DNA from: Sinorhizobium psoraleae
GTDB taxonomy: Bacteria; Pseudomonadota; Alphaproteobacteria; Rhizobiales; Rhizobiaceae
Reading direction: 5' to 3'
Length of the DNA stretch: 64,000 bases
Assembly (NCBI RefSeq): GCF_013283645.1
Contig: NZ_JABEKV010000003.1
Span: 806,001 to 870,000 of the forward strand
Below, piece by piece: positions 45,127 through 54,163 of this stretch (positions are counted from its first letter, which is position 1; each line of letters opens with the position of its first letter). A program made the position numbers and the translations under genes. The notes beneath the pieces were generated by a model, which was given only the letters and a program-made list of their open reading frames with translations, searched no databases and had not been told where the DNA came from.

Positions 45127-47130
45127 ATGACGACATTCGTTCCGGATGGCAGCCTATCTGCTCGCGCTCATTATCGAGAAAGTGTTGAATTCGCCGCTCA
45201 GCGGAGTGGGCATACGATAGGCCTTTCAGATGTTTGGGCCCTGATCAAGCGGCGTATGTGGCTTATCGCTTCAGTGGTCATCCTGTGCACTTTGCTGGCT
45301 ACTGTTGCATCGTATACGCTTCCTAAAACCTATACCGCCAGCTCGGAAGTGGTGTTGGAGCGGAAAGACGTTCGGCCGTTTGCGACTGACGCGTCCTTGA
45401 CGTCGCTTGAACGCGACCGCTCGGCGGCAGAAACCGAGATGGACGTCCTGCAATCGCGGGAGTTTGCCGGCCGTATCGTCGATCGATTGAATCTCATCGA
45501 TGATCCGAACTTCAACCCGCATGCCCGGGGCGGCAATAAATCGGAAGACTTCGGCGATCGGCTTCTTAGATATCTCGCAGGAAGTATCGGAATCCAGAGG
45601 CCGCGTGATCCCGTTAGAGTTCCGGACACGAGAACTCAACGAGACCGCGCGATTTCCGCGGTCCTATCCCAATTTACCGTGAGCAGGACTGGCGAGAGTC
45701 TCGCGGTAAGAATCACTGTAACGAATAGCAATCCTAAACTCGCTCAAGAAATCGCAAATACGATTGCCAGCCTATACGTTGAAGCTTCGCTCGAGTTCAA
45801 GCAGTACGAACGGATCGCAGATAAGGAACGCGCGCTTAATACAGGTGGCGCCGTAGCTTTTCTTCGGCAGAGCATGACGCAACCGCTCTTGATAACATTG
45901 CGGAACGAAGAGGCCCGTTTGCAGCAGAATAGAGCGGAACTCGCTGCAAAGTTTGGCAAGAATCATCCTGAGATGATTGATGCAGATTCGCAGATCGCGG
46001 GTGTTCGCAACATGATCGAGGATGAGGTTCAGCGTATCTTGTCGGATCTTGAAGCCGAATCTTTAAAGCCAAGTGCACGTATTGTGTCGGCCGCGGAAGT
46101 TCCGAGTTCGCCATCATTTCCTAAGCCCAATATTATTATCCCGGCGGCATTTACAGGGTCCACTATGCTGGCCTTTTTGCTCGCGCTCATGCTGGAGACA
46201 GCCGACACGCGAATCCGAAGCGGGCAGCGTATCTCGCAACTTCTGCGGCTGCCGAACCTCGGCTACGTACCAAGGGTGCCGAAGCACCTGCTGTCGCCCG
46301 ACACCAAGCGGTCGTGGTGTATTCCAGACTGGAGCAATTTTACGTCAGCAGAAGCAGAGCGGTCAGTCTATATGGCCTGTCGCTACTCTGAAGCGAAACA
46401 ACCGCATCGCGTTGTCATGGTGACCTCCTGCCTTCAGGACGTCGCGAACGCCTCCACGGCATGGGGTATTGCAACTGCTGCGGCAGCAGACGGACGCTCT
46501 ACCGTGTTCGTGAATCTCGATTTTCATCAACACAACGTCCCGTATCTGAAAAGCGCGGAACGTTCGCCGGAATCGATTGAACGCTATCTTAGAAATGAAG
46601 CTTCCCTGGCGGATGTGGTACAGACGATTCCGACTTTACCTGCTTTTGGTTTCATTGACGCGACGCCCGTAATGATGGAGCCATTCAGATCCTTGGACTC
46701 AGACAAACTCTGTGAGTTGATTTTGGCGCTCAGACAGAACGGGTATGATTTCATTGTGCTTCACGCTCCGCCGGTCCTCACCTCTGGGGATGCAAACTGG
46801 CTTTCGCCCTTTGTTGATGGGGTGATTTTGTTGGTGTCTTGGGGCAAAACTACCGAAGAGCAGTTGCTGGACAGTGTGTCTCAGCTTCGGATGAACCATG
46901 CGCCGTTGATCGGCACCGTAATTAACCAAGTTAATCCGGAAGTTCATGAAAGCCATCGCTACGGAGGCTTTGTCATAACTTCCAAACGCATTCCGGCTAT
47001 CGGTTGGACTCAGGGCCGATTCCGCCGCAATGGCGAGACTTTCAGTCACGCGGATACAGAAGTAGAGGTGAACACCTTTTCCACGTCTTCGGCGAGGGCC
47101 CCGCTCAATTCTTCCTCGCACGTCCGTTAG
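45127..47130 (+). CDS. Wzz/ExoP-like polysaccharide co-polymerase with degenerate BY-kinase domain
   Basis: A 667-residue inner-membrane protein. Helix 1 is about 44-64, a periplasmic Wzz/GumC domain with coiled-coil character spans about 65-330, helix 2 is about 333-356 (preceded by PSSPSFPKP) and a cytoplasmic domain follows. That domain keeps the BY-kinase fold but has lost the Walker A Lys (VTSCLQDVANAST, 432-444), the first Asp of Walker A' (Asn463) and the Walker B Asp (His546). It lacks a Tyr-rich tail. It should set chain length in Wzx/Wzy export. Start ATG 45127 has GAAGG upstream. Confidence 0.88.
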   Translation: MTTFVPDGSLSARAHYRESVEFAAQRSGHTIGLSDVWALIKRRMWLIASVVILCTLLATVASYTLPKTYTASSEVVLERKDVRPFATDASLTSLERDRSAAETEMDVLQSREFAGRIVDRLNLIDDPNFNPHARGGNKSEDFGDRLLRYLAGSIGIQRPRDPVRVPDTRTQRDRAISAVLSQFTVSRTGESLAVRITVTNSNPKLAQEIANTIASLYVEASLEFKQYERIADKERALNTGGAVAFLRQSMTQPLLITLRNEEARLQQNRAELAAKFGKNHPEMIDADSQIAGVRNMIEDEVQRILSDLEAESLKPSARIVSAAEVPSSPSFPKPNIIIPAAFTGSTMLAFLLALMLETADTRIRSGQRISQLLRLPNLGYVPRVPKHLLSPDTKRSWCIPDWSNFTSAEAERSVYMACRYSEAKQPHRVVMVTSCLQDVANASTAWGIATAAAADGRSTVFVNLDFHQHNVPYLKSAERSPESIERYLRNEASLADVVQTIPTLPAFGFIDATPVMMEPFRSLDSDKLCELILALRQNGYDFIVLHAPPVLTSGDANWLSPFVDGVILLVSWGKTTEEQLLDSVSQLRMNHAPLIGTVINQVNPEVHESHRYGGFVITSKRIPAIGWTQGRFRRNGETFSHADTEVEVNTFSTSSARAPLNSSSHVR

Positions 47131-47364
47131 AATTCGTGCTCGCGAGAATTGGGCCTCGCCCATTGAATTGCAACCACCGCTAGTAATCCGCACGGCATGA
47201 GCGACGATGGCTGCTGGAAGATAATGGTGTTTCAGATATGCATTGAGTAGCGTGCGGCGCGCTGTGATGTTTGCAAAAGTATAAAGGCCCTTGGGCAGAA
47301 GGCCAAATCATATAGCTGCGGCAATCGCTTTGCGCTTTCGAAGGTTCTGGTGGAGACGTTCAAC

Positions 47365-48579
47365 ATGAGGGAATGCGGCAAGCAGGTTGTTGTATGTTTT
47401 CCTTTTATCGGAGATTTTGTTGGCGGAAGCCACATGTCTGCACTTGGGTTAATCCGGAACCTCCCCAGGTCGCGTTTTGTACCATTGGTTGTCCTTCATG
47501 ATACCGACGGTCCAGTTGCTGATCTGTTTCGTCGAGAGGAAATCGACTTTGAAGCCGCTCCCGTTGTGAACCGTTTGGAGCGGGCGGGCGCGCGCAATGG
47601 TGCGGCAGCCGTCAACGTCGCGCGAAGCCTTCCTGCGCTTGTGAGTTTTCTGAGAGCAAAAAATACCGCGATAGTGCACACAAATGACGGTCGCGCACAT
47701 CTCGTTTGGGGACTTGCAGCACGACTCGCGGGATCGAAGCATCTCTGGCACCACCGCGGGGACGCAAGTTCATTTGGACTGCGACATGTCGCTCCCTGGC
47801 TCCCCAGCCGCGTCGTAGCCGTTTCGAAATTTGCGTCGCCGCGCCCGGGCCTTTTCTCGGCTGCGGGCAAGTGCAGCGTCGTTCACAGCCCATTCGACGT
47901 GATGAAAACGATCGGCGTCGAACGCGAAGACGCTCGGAAGAAAGTGATAGCGGCGATTGGATGCTCGGCCGAGACGAAGCTCCTTGGATATGTAGGAACT
48001 TTGGTGGACCGCAAGCGGCCAATCCTGTTTGTTGAAGCCTTGGCGGCGCTGAAGCGGTTAGCGCCCCAGGTCAAGTTTGCGGGACTGTTTTTCGGGAACG
48101 CGCTCAACGGGCTCGACGACGCTGCAAGGTCGCGCGCCGAAGCACTGGGACTTGCCGATTGCATTCACTTTATGGGCTTTCGTTATCCGAGCGAACCTTG
48201 GATCGCAGGGCTCGATGCTCTTCTGGTAACGGCCGTGAATGAACCTCTGGGAAGAACGCTTGTCGAAGCTATGCTGCTAGGCACACCAGTCATTGCGGCC
48301 GACTCAGGTGGAAATCCGGAAGTCGTGGAAGATGGCGAGACCGGCATGCTCGTTCGCGCGGATGATCCGGATGAATTCGCCAAGGCATGTTTGACGCTGT
48401 TCAATAATTCTGCCTGTCACGATCACATCGTGGAAACAGCGCGCATCGCAGCGCGCGCGCGCTTCAGTGTCGAACGCCACGTGCATGCAATTACATCGGT
48501 TTACGAAGAGCTCATGGGTATCGATGGGATTCAGCGCTCCACGAGCGCATCGATAAGCTGTGATCACGCGAGTATTTAG
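47365..48579 (+). CDS. glycosyltransferase family 4
   Basis: A 404-residue GT-B enzyme: VVVCFPFIGDFVGGSHMSAL at the N terminus, LLGYVGTLVDRKRPILFVEA and the donor site EPLGRTLVEAMLLGTPVIAA (E-x7-E). ATG 47365 has GGAG nine bases upstream; GTG 47350 is an alternative. It lies between the co-polymerase and the ligase/polymerase genes, so it probably adds a sugar to the same repeat unit. Confidence 0.9.
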   Translation: MRECGKQVVVCFPFIGDFVGGSHMSALGLIRNLPRSRFVPLVVLHDTDGPVADLFRREEIDFEAAPVVNRLERAGARNGAAAVNVARSLPALVSFLRAKNTAIVHTNDGRAHLVWGLAARLAGSKHLWHHRGDASSFGLRHVAPWLPSRVVAVSKFASPRPGLFSAAGKCSVVHSPFDVMKTIGVEREDARKKVIAAIGCSAETKLLGYVGTLVDRKRPILFVEALAALKRLAPQVKFAGLFFGNALNGLDDAARSRAEALGLADCIHFMGFRYPSEPWIAGLDALLVTAVNEPLGRTLVEAMLLGTPVIAADSGGNPEVVEDGETGMLVRADDPDEFAKACLTLFNNSACHDHIVETARIAARARFSVERHVHAITSVYEELMGIDGIQRSTSASISCDHASI

Positions 48580-48594
48580 TGTGAGGCGATAGTA

Positions 48595-49887
48595 GTGTCA
48601 GAGGCAGGCATGACAACGGCTGCTCAGGTACACGTCGGGGGTCATTCTCGCAGATTGCACATTCACCTGGCGGTGATTGAGCGTGTGGTCGTCTACGTGG
48701 CAGTTTTTCTAGCGCCTTACGCCACTTTGCGGTTTTCTGCTCTTTTCTTTACCTTTAGCGATTTCTTTTTTTGCTTGAGCCTTTTCCTTCTTCTGATCAG
48801 CGGGCGGGTTTGGAACAAACCGCTCGAGCAAGCAACAACACTTTGGCTTTTCGCGTTCACGCTCTTGTTCATCGGGATGATGATCGGAAGCCTTTTTCAC
48901 AACAGTCCCGATCGCGGGCTGATTGTGACAGCGCAGTATCTCTTCGCGTATCTGATTTTGATGATCATCCTGATCCGTAACGACCCCAGGGAAGCGTACC
49001 GACTGGCAGCGATTTTCCTGGCAAGCATAATTCTCATCGATATCCACGGCATCATTACGTTCTACACGGTCGGCTATGTGCCTGGAGAAGGACGGGGCGT
49101 AGTGACGGGGGGAAAGCGCTTGGCCACCGTGCTGCGAAATCCGAATCTGGCAGCGGCGATGAACGGTCTGACAATGCCCATTCTTCTCTTTTTCTGGTCT
49201 TCAGGCCGGATCAAGTCTTACGTGGCTTTGCCGATAATTGCACTTTTCATCGTTACGGTTGTCCTCACAAGTTCCAACAGCGGACTGTTTGTGACGGTGA
49301 TTTGCTTGACCGTCTTCGTTGCGTTCATTTCGACCCCGCGGTTGCTGTTACGCCTGACACTTGGAGCCGCTATTCTTGTTGGAGCCTTGGCGCTATTCGG
49401 CAGCAAAGACATGTTGCCCAAAACGTTCCAAACGCGCGTTCTGGGCGCTATTTCCTCGGGTGATATCTCAGAAGCGGGGACTTTCGTCTCAAGAGCAGCA
49501 CTTATGGAGGAAGCTCTTCAGATGATTTCTGATGAGCGGATTTGGTTCGTGGGAATTGGCGCCGATCAATTCCGAGAGAGAAGCGTACAAACTGCTCCCG
49601 TTCACAATCTTTATCTTCTTCTCTGGGTTGAAGGCGGGTTGCTCGCGCTAGTCGGCTGGATGATGTTTTCGGGTGTGAGCGTGCTGCTTGCGGTGGGGAT
49701 CAGAAGGGCTGGTGGCGATAAACATGCACTAGCGGCGATGGTTACGACTGTCGTGGTCTTTCTCACGATCGCTTTATTCAATCCGCACATGTATGCGAGA
49801 TACTGGACAATACCAGTTCTTTTATGTCTCGGGCTCGGCCTTGCACAACTGCGGCGGACCACACGCCATGGCTACGTGCCCCGGTGA
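48595..49887 (+). CDS. O-antigen ligase/polymerase-like membrane protein (Wzy/WaaL family)
   Basis: A 430-residue protein with about ten to twelve membrane helices and one large periplasmic loop (about 290-345, AISSGDISEAGTFVSRAALM, then FVGIGADQFRERS) typical of Wzy_C. It polymerises or ligates lipid-linked repeat units. GTG 48595 (GAGG eight bases upstream) or ATG 48610 may be the start. It follows the GT4 by 15 nt. Confidence 0.87.
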   Translation: MSEAGMTTAAQVHVGGHSRRLHIHLAVIERVVVYVAVFLAPYATLRFSALFFTFSDFFFCLSLFLLLISGRVWNKPLEQATTLWLFAFTLLFIGMMIGSLFHNSPDRGLIVTAQYLFAYLILMIILIRNDPREAYRLAAIFLASIILIDIHGIITFYTVGYVPGEGRGVVTGGKRLATVLRNPNLAAAMNGLTMPILLFFWSSGRIKSYVALPIIALFIVTVVLTSSNSGLFVTVICLTVFVAFISTPRLLLRLTLGAAILVGALALFGSKDMLPKTFQTRVLGAISSGDISEAGTFVSRAALMEEALQMISDERIWFVGIGADQFRERSVQTAPVHNLYLLLWVEGGLLALVGWMMFSGVSVLLAVGIRRAGGDKHALAAMVTTVVVFLTIALFNPHMYARYWTIPVLLCLGLGLAQLRRTTRHGYVPR

Positions 49888-50339
49888 ATCGCGGAATATC
49901 TAAGGTTGGCGAAGAGATGAGAATGAAGTAACGTCACGCATAGTCGGCAGTAACTCGGACGATTGCCGGCAAACGAGCACTCATTATTGATATATTTTGT
50001 CTTTTTATTTTATCGGGGGGTACATGGCCGTCGGTCGTCGCGCTGGTCAGATTGTCATGGGGTTGTGATCACTTCATTTCTGCCTGCATAACGGGACCGC
50101 ACCGGGTGGTGCTGTAGCGATCGGAGGGACAGTGGATGTGCCCGGATCGTGGCGACTACGGTAGTGATCGTACCTCGAGGCCGGAGGTCGCCAGACATGT
50201 TGCGTCGGTGACCAGTTCACGAGAGCAGTGATCAGTTGTCGAGAGAGTGAGTGTTATTCCGGTGCGCATGCAGACGCACAAGATGCAAATGCCAGACTCA
50301 ACATCAGGGTAAAGCACTAGCAAATGGAAGGCTTATAGG
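49888..50339. other. intergenic region with short tandem repeat, 452 nt
   Basis: No gene was recognised. A pair of 18-nt direct repeats with a 20-nt period starts at 50208 and 50228 (three mismatches). Text around 50040-50250 has the look of decayed mobile-element ends, but no transposase fragment could be read. Confidence 0.4.
50208..50245. repeat. imperfect 20-nt tandem repeat, two units
   Basis: GTGACCAGTTCACGAGAG (50208-50225) and GTGATCAGTTGTCGAGAG (50228-50245) match at 15 of 18 positions. This could be a protein-binding site or a remnant of an element end. Confidence 0.5.
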
Positions 50340-51263
50340 ATGCCCTCGCAATCAACTCGCATTGTTTATATCGCAGGCTACGGGCGCAGCGGGTCAACCC
50401 TTCTCGACATTGCATTGGGGCAACATCCCGCGGTGGTGGGAGCGGGGGAGATAACGTCTCTCACACGGCACGTATGGAGCCACAATGAATATTGTGCATG
50501 CAGTCATCCAATTCGTGACTGTGCCGTCTGGAGTACAGTTTTACAAGAGTGGTCGAAGGGTTGGGATTCGACACTCATGTCGGAATATTGCGCACTTCAA
50601 CAAAAATTTGAAGGATTGCCGATGTTCATGAAAGTATTTTGCGGCGTTGGTCTCGGAAAGCAATTTGCGCCATATGCACTTCATACAAAACGTCTATTCG
50701 ACGCGATGCTGTCGTGCTCCGGCAGGCAAATGATTGTCGATTCTTCGAAGTTGCCGGGCAGAGCGATGGCGCTTGCCCAGATCCCGGGAATCGACATGCG
50801 CGTCATCCATCTGGTGCGCGATGGGCGTGGAGTGGCATGGTCGCTGCTCAAAGGTTATGAGCGCGATGAAAAATCAGGTTTACAGAAGGAAATCAGGCCA
50901 AAGTCCGTATTCAGGACAGCGTTGCGTTGGAGTATCGTCAATCTTGCAGTCGAATATCTCTTGCGAAAACTAGGCCCGCAAAAGGTCATGCGAGTAAGAT
51001 ATGAGGATTTTGCATCTAATCCTGTCGAGATTATGCGGGAAATCGGAACATTTCTTGAGCTTGACCTGAGTGAAATCGGTTCGACGCTTCAAAACGGCCG
51101 CCCCATCGGACCAGGGCACCAGGTCGCAGGGAATCGATTGCGTATGAATGCATCAATCGCACTCAATAAGGATGAGGCGTGGCGAACACGGATGCCGGCC
51201 GGTCAGCAAGTTTCCTTTCAGCGATTGGGCGGTTGGATGCTCAGACGCTACGGCTATCTTTGA
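50340..51263 (+). CDS. PAPS-dependent sulfotransferase
   Basis: A 307-residue cytoplasmic enzyme. The 5'-phosphosulfate loop is GYGRSGSTLL (13-22), and the 3'-phosphate motif is VIHLVRDGRGVAWSLL, with the Arg/Ser pair that binds PAPS. It transfers sulfate from PAPS to a sugar hydroxyl of a lipid-linked repeat unit or similar acceptor. PAPS can come from cysD-cysNC, and cysQ removes PAP, both in this window. Base composition is visibly more AT-rich than in flanking clusters, suggesting separate acquisition. Confidence 0.9.
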   Translation: MPSQSTRIVYIAGYGRSGSTLLDIALGQHPAVVGAGEITSLTRHVWSHNEYCACSHPIRDCAVWSTVLQEWSKGWDSTLMSEYCALQQKFEGLPMFMKVFCGVGLGKQFAPYALHTKRLFDAMLSCSGRQMIVDSSKLPGRAMALAQIPGIDMRVIHLVRDGRGVAWSLLKGYERDEKSGLQKEIRPKSVFRTALRWSIVNLAVEYLLRKLGPQKVMRVRYEDFASNPVEIMREIGTFLELDLSEIGSTLQNGRPIGPGHQVAGNRLRMNASIALNKDEAWRTRMPAGQQVSFQRLGGWMLRRYGYL

Positions 51264-51390
51264 GAAGTCCGCATTATCTCATCGGCAGAGATCATGTGCC
51301 TCTGCGAACTATAAAACGCATTCGAGAACCTGCACTGGCGATTACACTCGGGAAAGAACGATTTCAGCTTCGATCTGGTGGCATAAGAGC

Positions 51391-52875
51391 ATGACGGCAA
51401 TTACTCAGTCGCGTGGTGCAAGCGTATTTCATTTCACGGCCGCTCGCTGCTTGATGTTGGCGGGGCTGCTCTGCGTGTCGTGTATCGGGAACCCGCAGGA
51501 GGCTATTGCCCAGGTCGCAACGGCACTCGAGCAGCCTCTTTCACCCAAGCTTCCGGACGGTAGGCAACGGGCCTTTCCCACGGCCGAAGGCTTCGGTGCC
51601 GGCTCTATCGGGGGCCGCGGGGGAAAGGTGATCTATGTCGTTAACACGAACGAGTCGGGTCCAGGTTCCTTGCGGGACTGCGTCGAAGCGTCCGGGCCGC
51701 GCATTTGCATCTTCCGCACAGGCGGTACCATTGTCCTCGGCGAGCGATCGTTGGTTGTACGACATCCGTTCTTGACGATTGCCGGAGAGACGGCGCCGGG
51801 CGGAGGCATTGCCATCCGGAACAGCGAAACACAAATACGTCCTTCAATCGAAATTGTGACCAACGACGTGATCATAAGGCACATTCGTCTTCGCGCTGGT
51901 CCGCATACGCGCAAAGCATGTTGTTCCGGGGGCCTCGGCCTGTACTCCGAGGCGGCGAAAAACATCATGCTTGATCACATCTCTGCCAGCTGGGGATCGG
52001 ACGAGACGATCGATTCAGAAGAGGCCAGCAATTTCACATGGCAGTGGGGAATTACCAGCGAGCCGCTCCTGCAAGGCGGGCCGGGGAAAGAGAATCGTGC
52101 ACGCAATATGTTGTTCACCAAAGGCGGCAACCTCTCTGTGCATCATTCCCTTTTTGCGTTCGGCAAATTCAGAAATCCGCAGATAAAAATGAAAATTCCC
52201 GGCGCAGTCGCGGATGTCGTGAACAACGTTTTCTTCTCGCCTCAGTGGCAGTACGTCCTGAGCTTTGGCGATGAATGGGCGCATAACCAGGCCAATGTCG
52301 TCGGCAATTACAAGATTGCAGGAGAGAAGTTGCGAAACGATCACATGGTGCATCTTTTCGATGAAAGCGGACTTGGCCACTCGATTTATGTCAAGGACAA
52401 CTACGACGAACCCTATCGGACTGAATCCGGACAGGATGAGAGCTTGGTTTTGGCTGAGGAACAGAGGCGATTTGTCGTGGCGGCACCATTTGGTGCGCCA
52501 CAGGTCCGCACCTCCGCGCCTATGAATGCCTACGAAGATGTCCTGGCGAATGCCGGCGCGACAAAACCGCAACGCGATCCGGTCGACAGACGCATAATTG
52601 AGGACGTCAAGCATCGTCGCGGACGATTGCTCGAAAGAAATCCGATGGACGTTGGCGGGTGGCCGGAGCTTGCTGCTGGGATGCCGTACCAAGATGCTGA
52701 TATGGACGGCATTTCGGATGATTGGGAAGTCAAGAACGGCATGGATGCGGCCGATACCAACGACGGCCGGCAAGATGCGGACGACGACGGATGGACAAAC
52801 CTGGAGGAGTTTCTCCATTTCATGGCCGGAGATACCGGAGGCGGCAACGTCGGGTTACCCTCGGGCCAAGAATGA
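51391..52875 (+). CDS. secreted pectate-lyase-like (PL1-type) protein with C-terminal calcium repeats
   Basis: A 494-residue exported protein. A signal peptide (about 1-42, ending EAIAQVA) is followed by a right-handed beta-helix lyase domain: FPTAEGFGAGSIGGRGGKVI, GSLRDCVEASGPRICIF, NDVIIRHIRLRAG, DHISASWGSDETIDSEEAS. The C terminus has type-3-like calcium loops (DADMDGISDDWEVKNG, DADDDGWTNLEEF). It likely cleaves uronic-acid polysaccharide outside the cell, perhaps trimming or releasing the polymer made here. The frame is open to 51148, but ATG 51391 gives the signal peptide. Confidence 0.87.
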   Translation: MTAITQSRGASVFHFTAARCLMLAGLLCVSCIGNPQEAIAQVATALEQPLSPKLPDGRQRAFPTAEGFGAGSIGGRGGKVIYVVNTNESGPGSLRDCVEASGPRICIFRTGGTIVLGERSLVVRHPFLTIAGETAPGGGIAIRNSETQIRPSIEIVTNDVIIRHIRLRAGPHTRKACCSGGLGLYSEAAKNIMLDHISASWGSDETIDSEEASNFTWQWGITSEPLLQGGPGKENRARNMLFTKGGNLSVHHSLFAFGKFRNPQIKMKIPGAVADVVNNVFFSPQWQYVLSFGDEWAHNQANVVGNYKIAGEKLRNDHMVHLFDESGLGHSIYVKDNYDEPYRTESGQDESLVLAEEQRRFVVAAPFGAPQVRTSAPMNAYEDVLANAGATKPQRDPVDRRIIEDVKHRRGRLLERNPMDVGGWPELAAGMPYQDADMDGISDDWEVKNGMDAADTNDGRQDADDDGWTNLEEFLHFMAGDTGGGNVGLPSGQE

Positions 52876-52966
52876 TGTCGTTACGGGTTAAGAAGGCTGT
52901 GTATTCCTCCTAAGCTGGACGCAGAGAACCATGGCGTCCGGTGATTGCGAGGGCGGGTGATGATCT

Positions 52967-53064
52967 CTACTGCATGTTCCAAATCCTAGCCGATCCAGGA
53001 AATATGCAGCAATTCAACGTGCTACAGCGTCCTTCGCGAGTCTGATGAGACCCGCGGCGCTGCA
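52967..53064 (-). repeat. mosaic intergenic repeat, copy 3 (inverted)
   Basis: Reverse-complement copy of the element at 23065-23169: on the minus strand it reads GCAGCGCCGCGGGTCT, then GTTGAATTGCTGCAT and finally CATGCAGTAG. It lies between the lyase and methyltransferase genes. Confidence 0.7.
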
Positions 53065-53116
53065 GGCGACGCGTGAAGGTGTTCGTTTGGGTTGAATGGA
53101 GGCGGGTTGACAGGCC

Positions 53117-53968
53117 ATGACCGTGAGTGCCAGCAAGTTCTATTCATCGAGTGCCGATGCGATCGATGTGGTGTCGGAATCTGCCTTCTTCGCCAAGCTC
53201 AAGATGCGAAACGGCACCTTCAAGCTGACCCGGCCTTCGCGTTTTCGAGAGCTGGAGGTCGCGTTTCGACCTTTTATCGAGGAGCGTACGGGCTCGCTCA
53301 ACGAGGTCCTGGATGTGGGGGTTTCCACCGGGTTGACGACCGTGGAACTCGCCAGCTTCTTGAAGGATTGTGGTGCTGCTGTCCGCATCACGGCAACCGA
53401 CCTCTTCATCGAGGCACACATCGTGGAACTGGGGCCGAGCTTCAGAGTATTATGCGATCCGGAGGGGTGGCCGCTGCAGTATGACGTCTCGGGGATCACA
53501 ATTCGTCCGTGGGTCCGAAGGCTGGACTACGTGACGCTGGCTTTTATTCCACTCGTCCTTGGCCGCAGCATGTTGCGCCCGCGCCTGCGCTCGCGGATAA
53601 GGGCCGGGATGAGCAGGCCCGTGCAAATGATTACCCGATCATTGCCATCGAAGGGTGAAATAGAATTCGTGGAAAATGATATCATGCGTCGGTCACGGCA
53701 CTTTATCCGCCGGTTCGATTTGGTGCGTGCCGCCAACATTCTGAATACGAGCTATTTCTCGCCGGACCAGATCCGGACCGCGATTGGGAACATACACTCC
53801 TATCTCCGCAGTCCGGGCACCTTGGTCATGATTGCCCGCACGAATCGCGCGCAGGAAAATGCTGGCACCCTGTTTGAGCTCAGGGAGGACGGCTCGTTCG
53901 CCGTATTGGAGCGCGTGGGTGGAGGATCAGAGATCGAAAAGCTCGTGCTGGATTTCCGTGCCCCCTGA
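53117..53968 (+). CDS. SAM-dependent methyltransferase-like protein
   Basis: A 283-residue protein. Motif I appears as VLDVGVSTGLTTVELASFL (about 64-82), with acidic ITATDL following. Late motifs RAANILNTSYFSPDQIRTAI and YLRSPGTLVMIARTN resemble CheR-like methyltransferases. The middle segment, about 120-180, has a hydrophobic, Arg-rich stretch. It may methylate a glycan or lipid, but the acceptor is unknown. It converges on the large RTX gene. Confidence 0.7.
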   Translation: MTVSASKFYSSSADAIDVVSESAFFAKLKMRNGTFKLTRPSRFRELEVAFRPFIEERTGSLNEVLDVGVSTGLTTVELASFLKDCGAAVRITATDLFIEAHIVELGPSFRVLCDPEGWPLQYDVSGITIRPWVRRLDYVTLAFIPLVLGRSMLRPRLRSRIRAGMSRPVQMITRSLPSKGEIEFVENDIMRRSRHFIRRFDLVRAANILNTSYFSPDQIRTAIGNIHSYLRSPGTLVMIARTNRAQENAGTLFELREDGSFAVLERVGGGSEIEKLVLDFRAP

Positions 53969-54163
53969 TCTTCGATATGGGGAGACTGAAAGAGGGCATT
54001 TCACAGCGCTCACAGCTACTTGCGAGCGCGGCAGCTGCTGTTTGGCCCGTTTCTTTTTGTGAGCCATCATAGATCCAAACCCGCCTCCGCCTTCCGATGA
54101 CGGCGGCCGCCGCCCCTGACCAGCGGGTTTGAAGCATTGCCGCCATCTCTCGGCACAAGAGCA

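Noticed and set aside
49888..50339. Insertion-sequence remnant
   Set aside because: Short repeats look suggestive, but no transposase fragment or terminal inverted repeat pair could be found.
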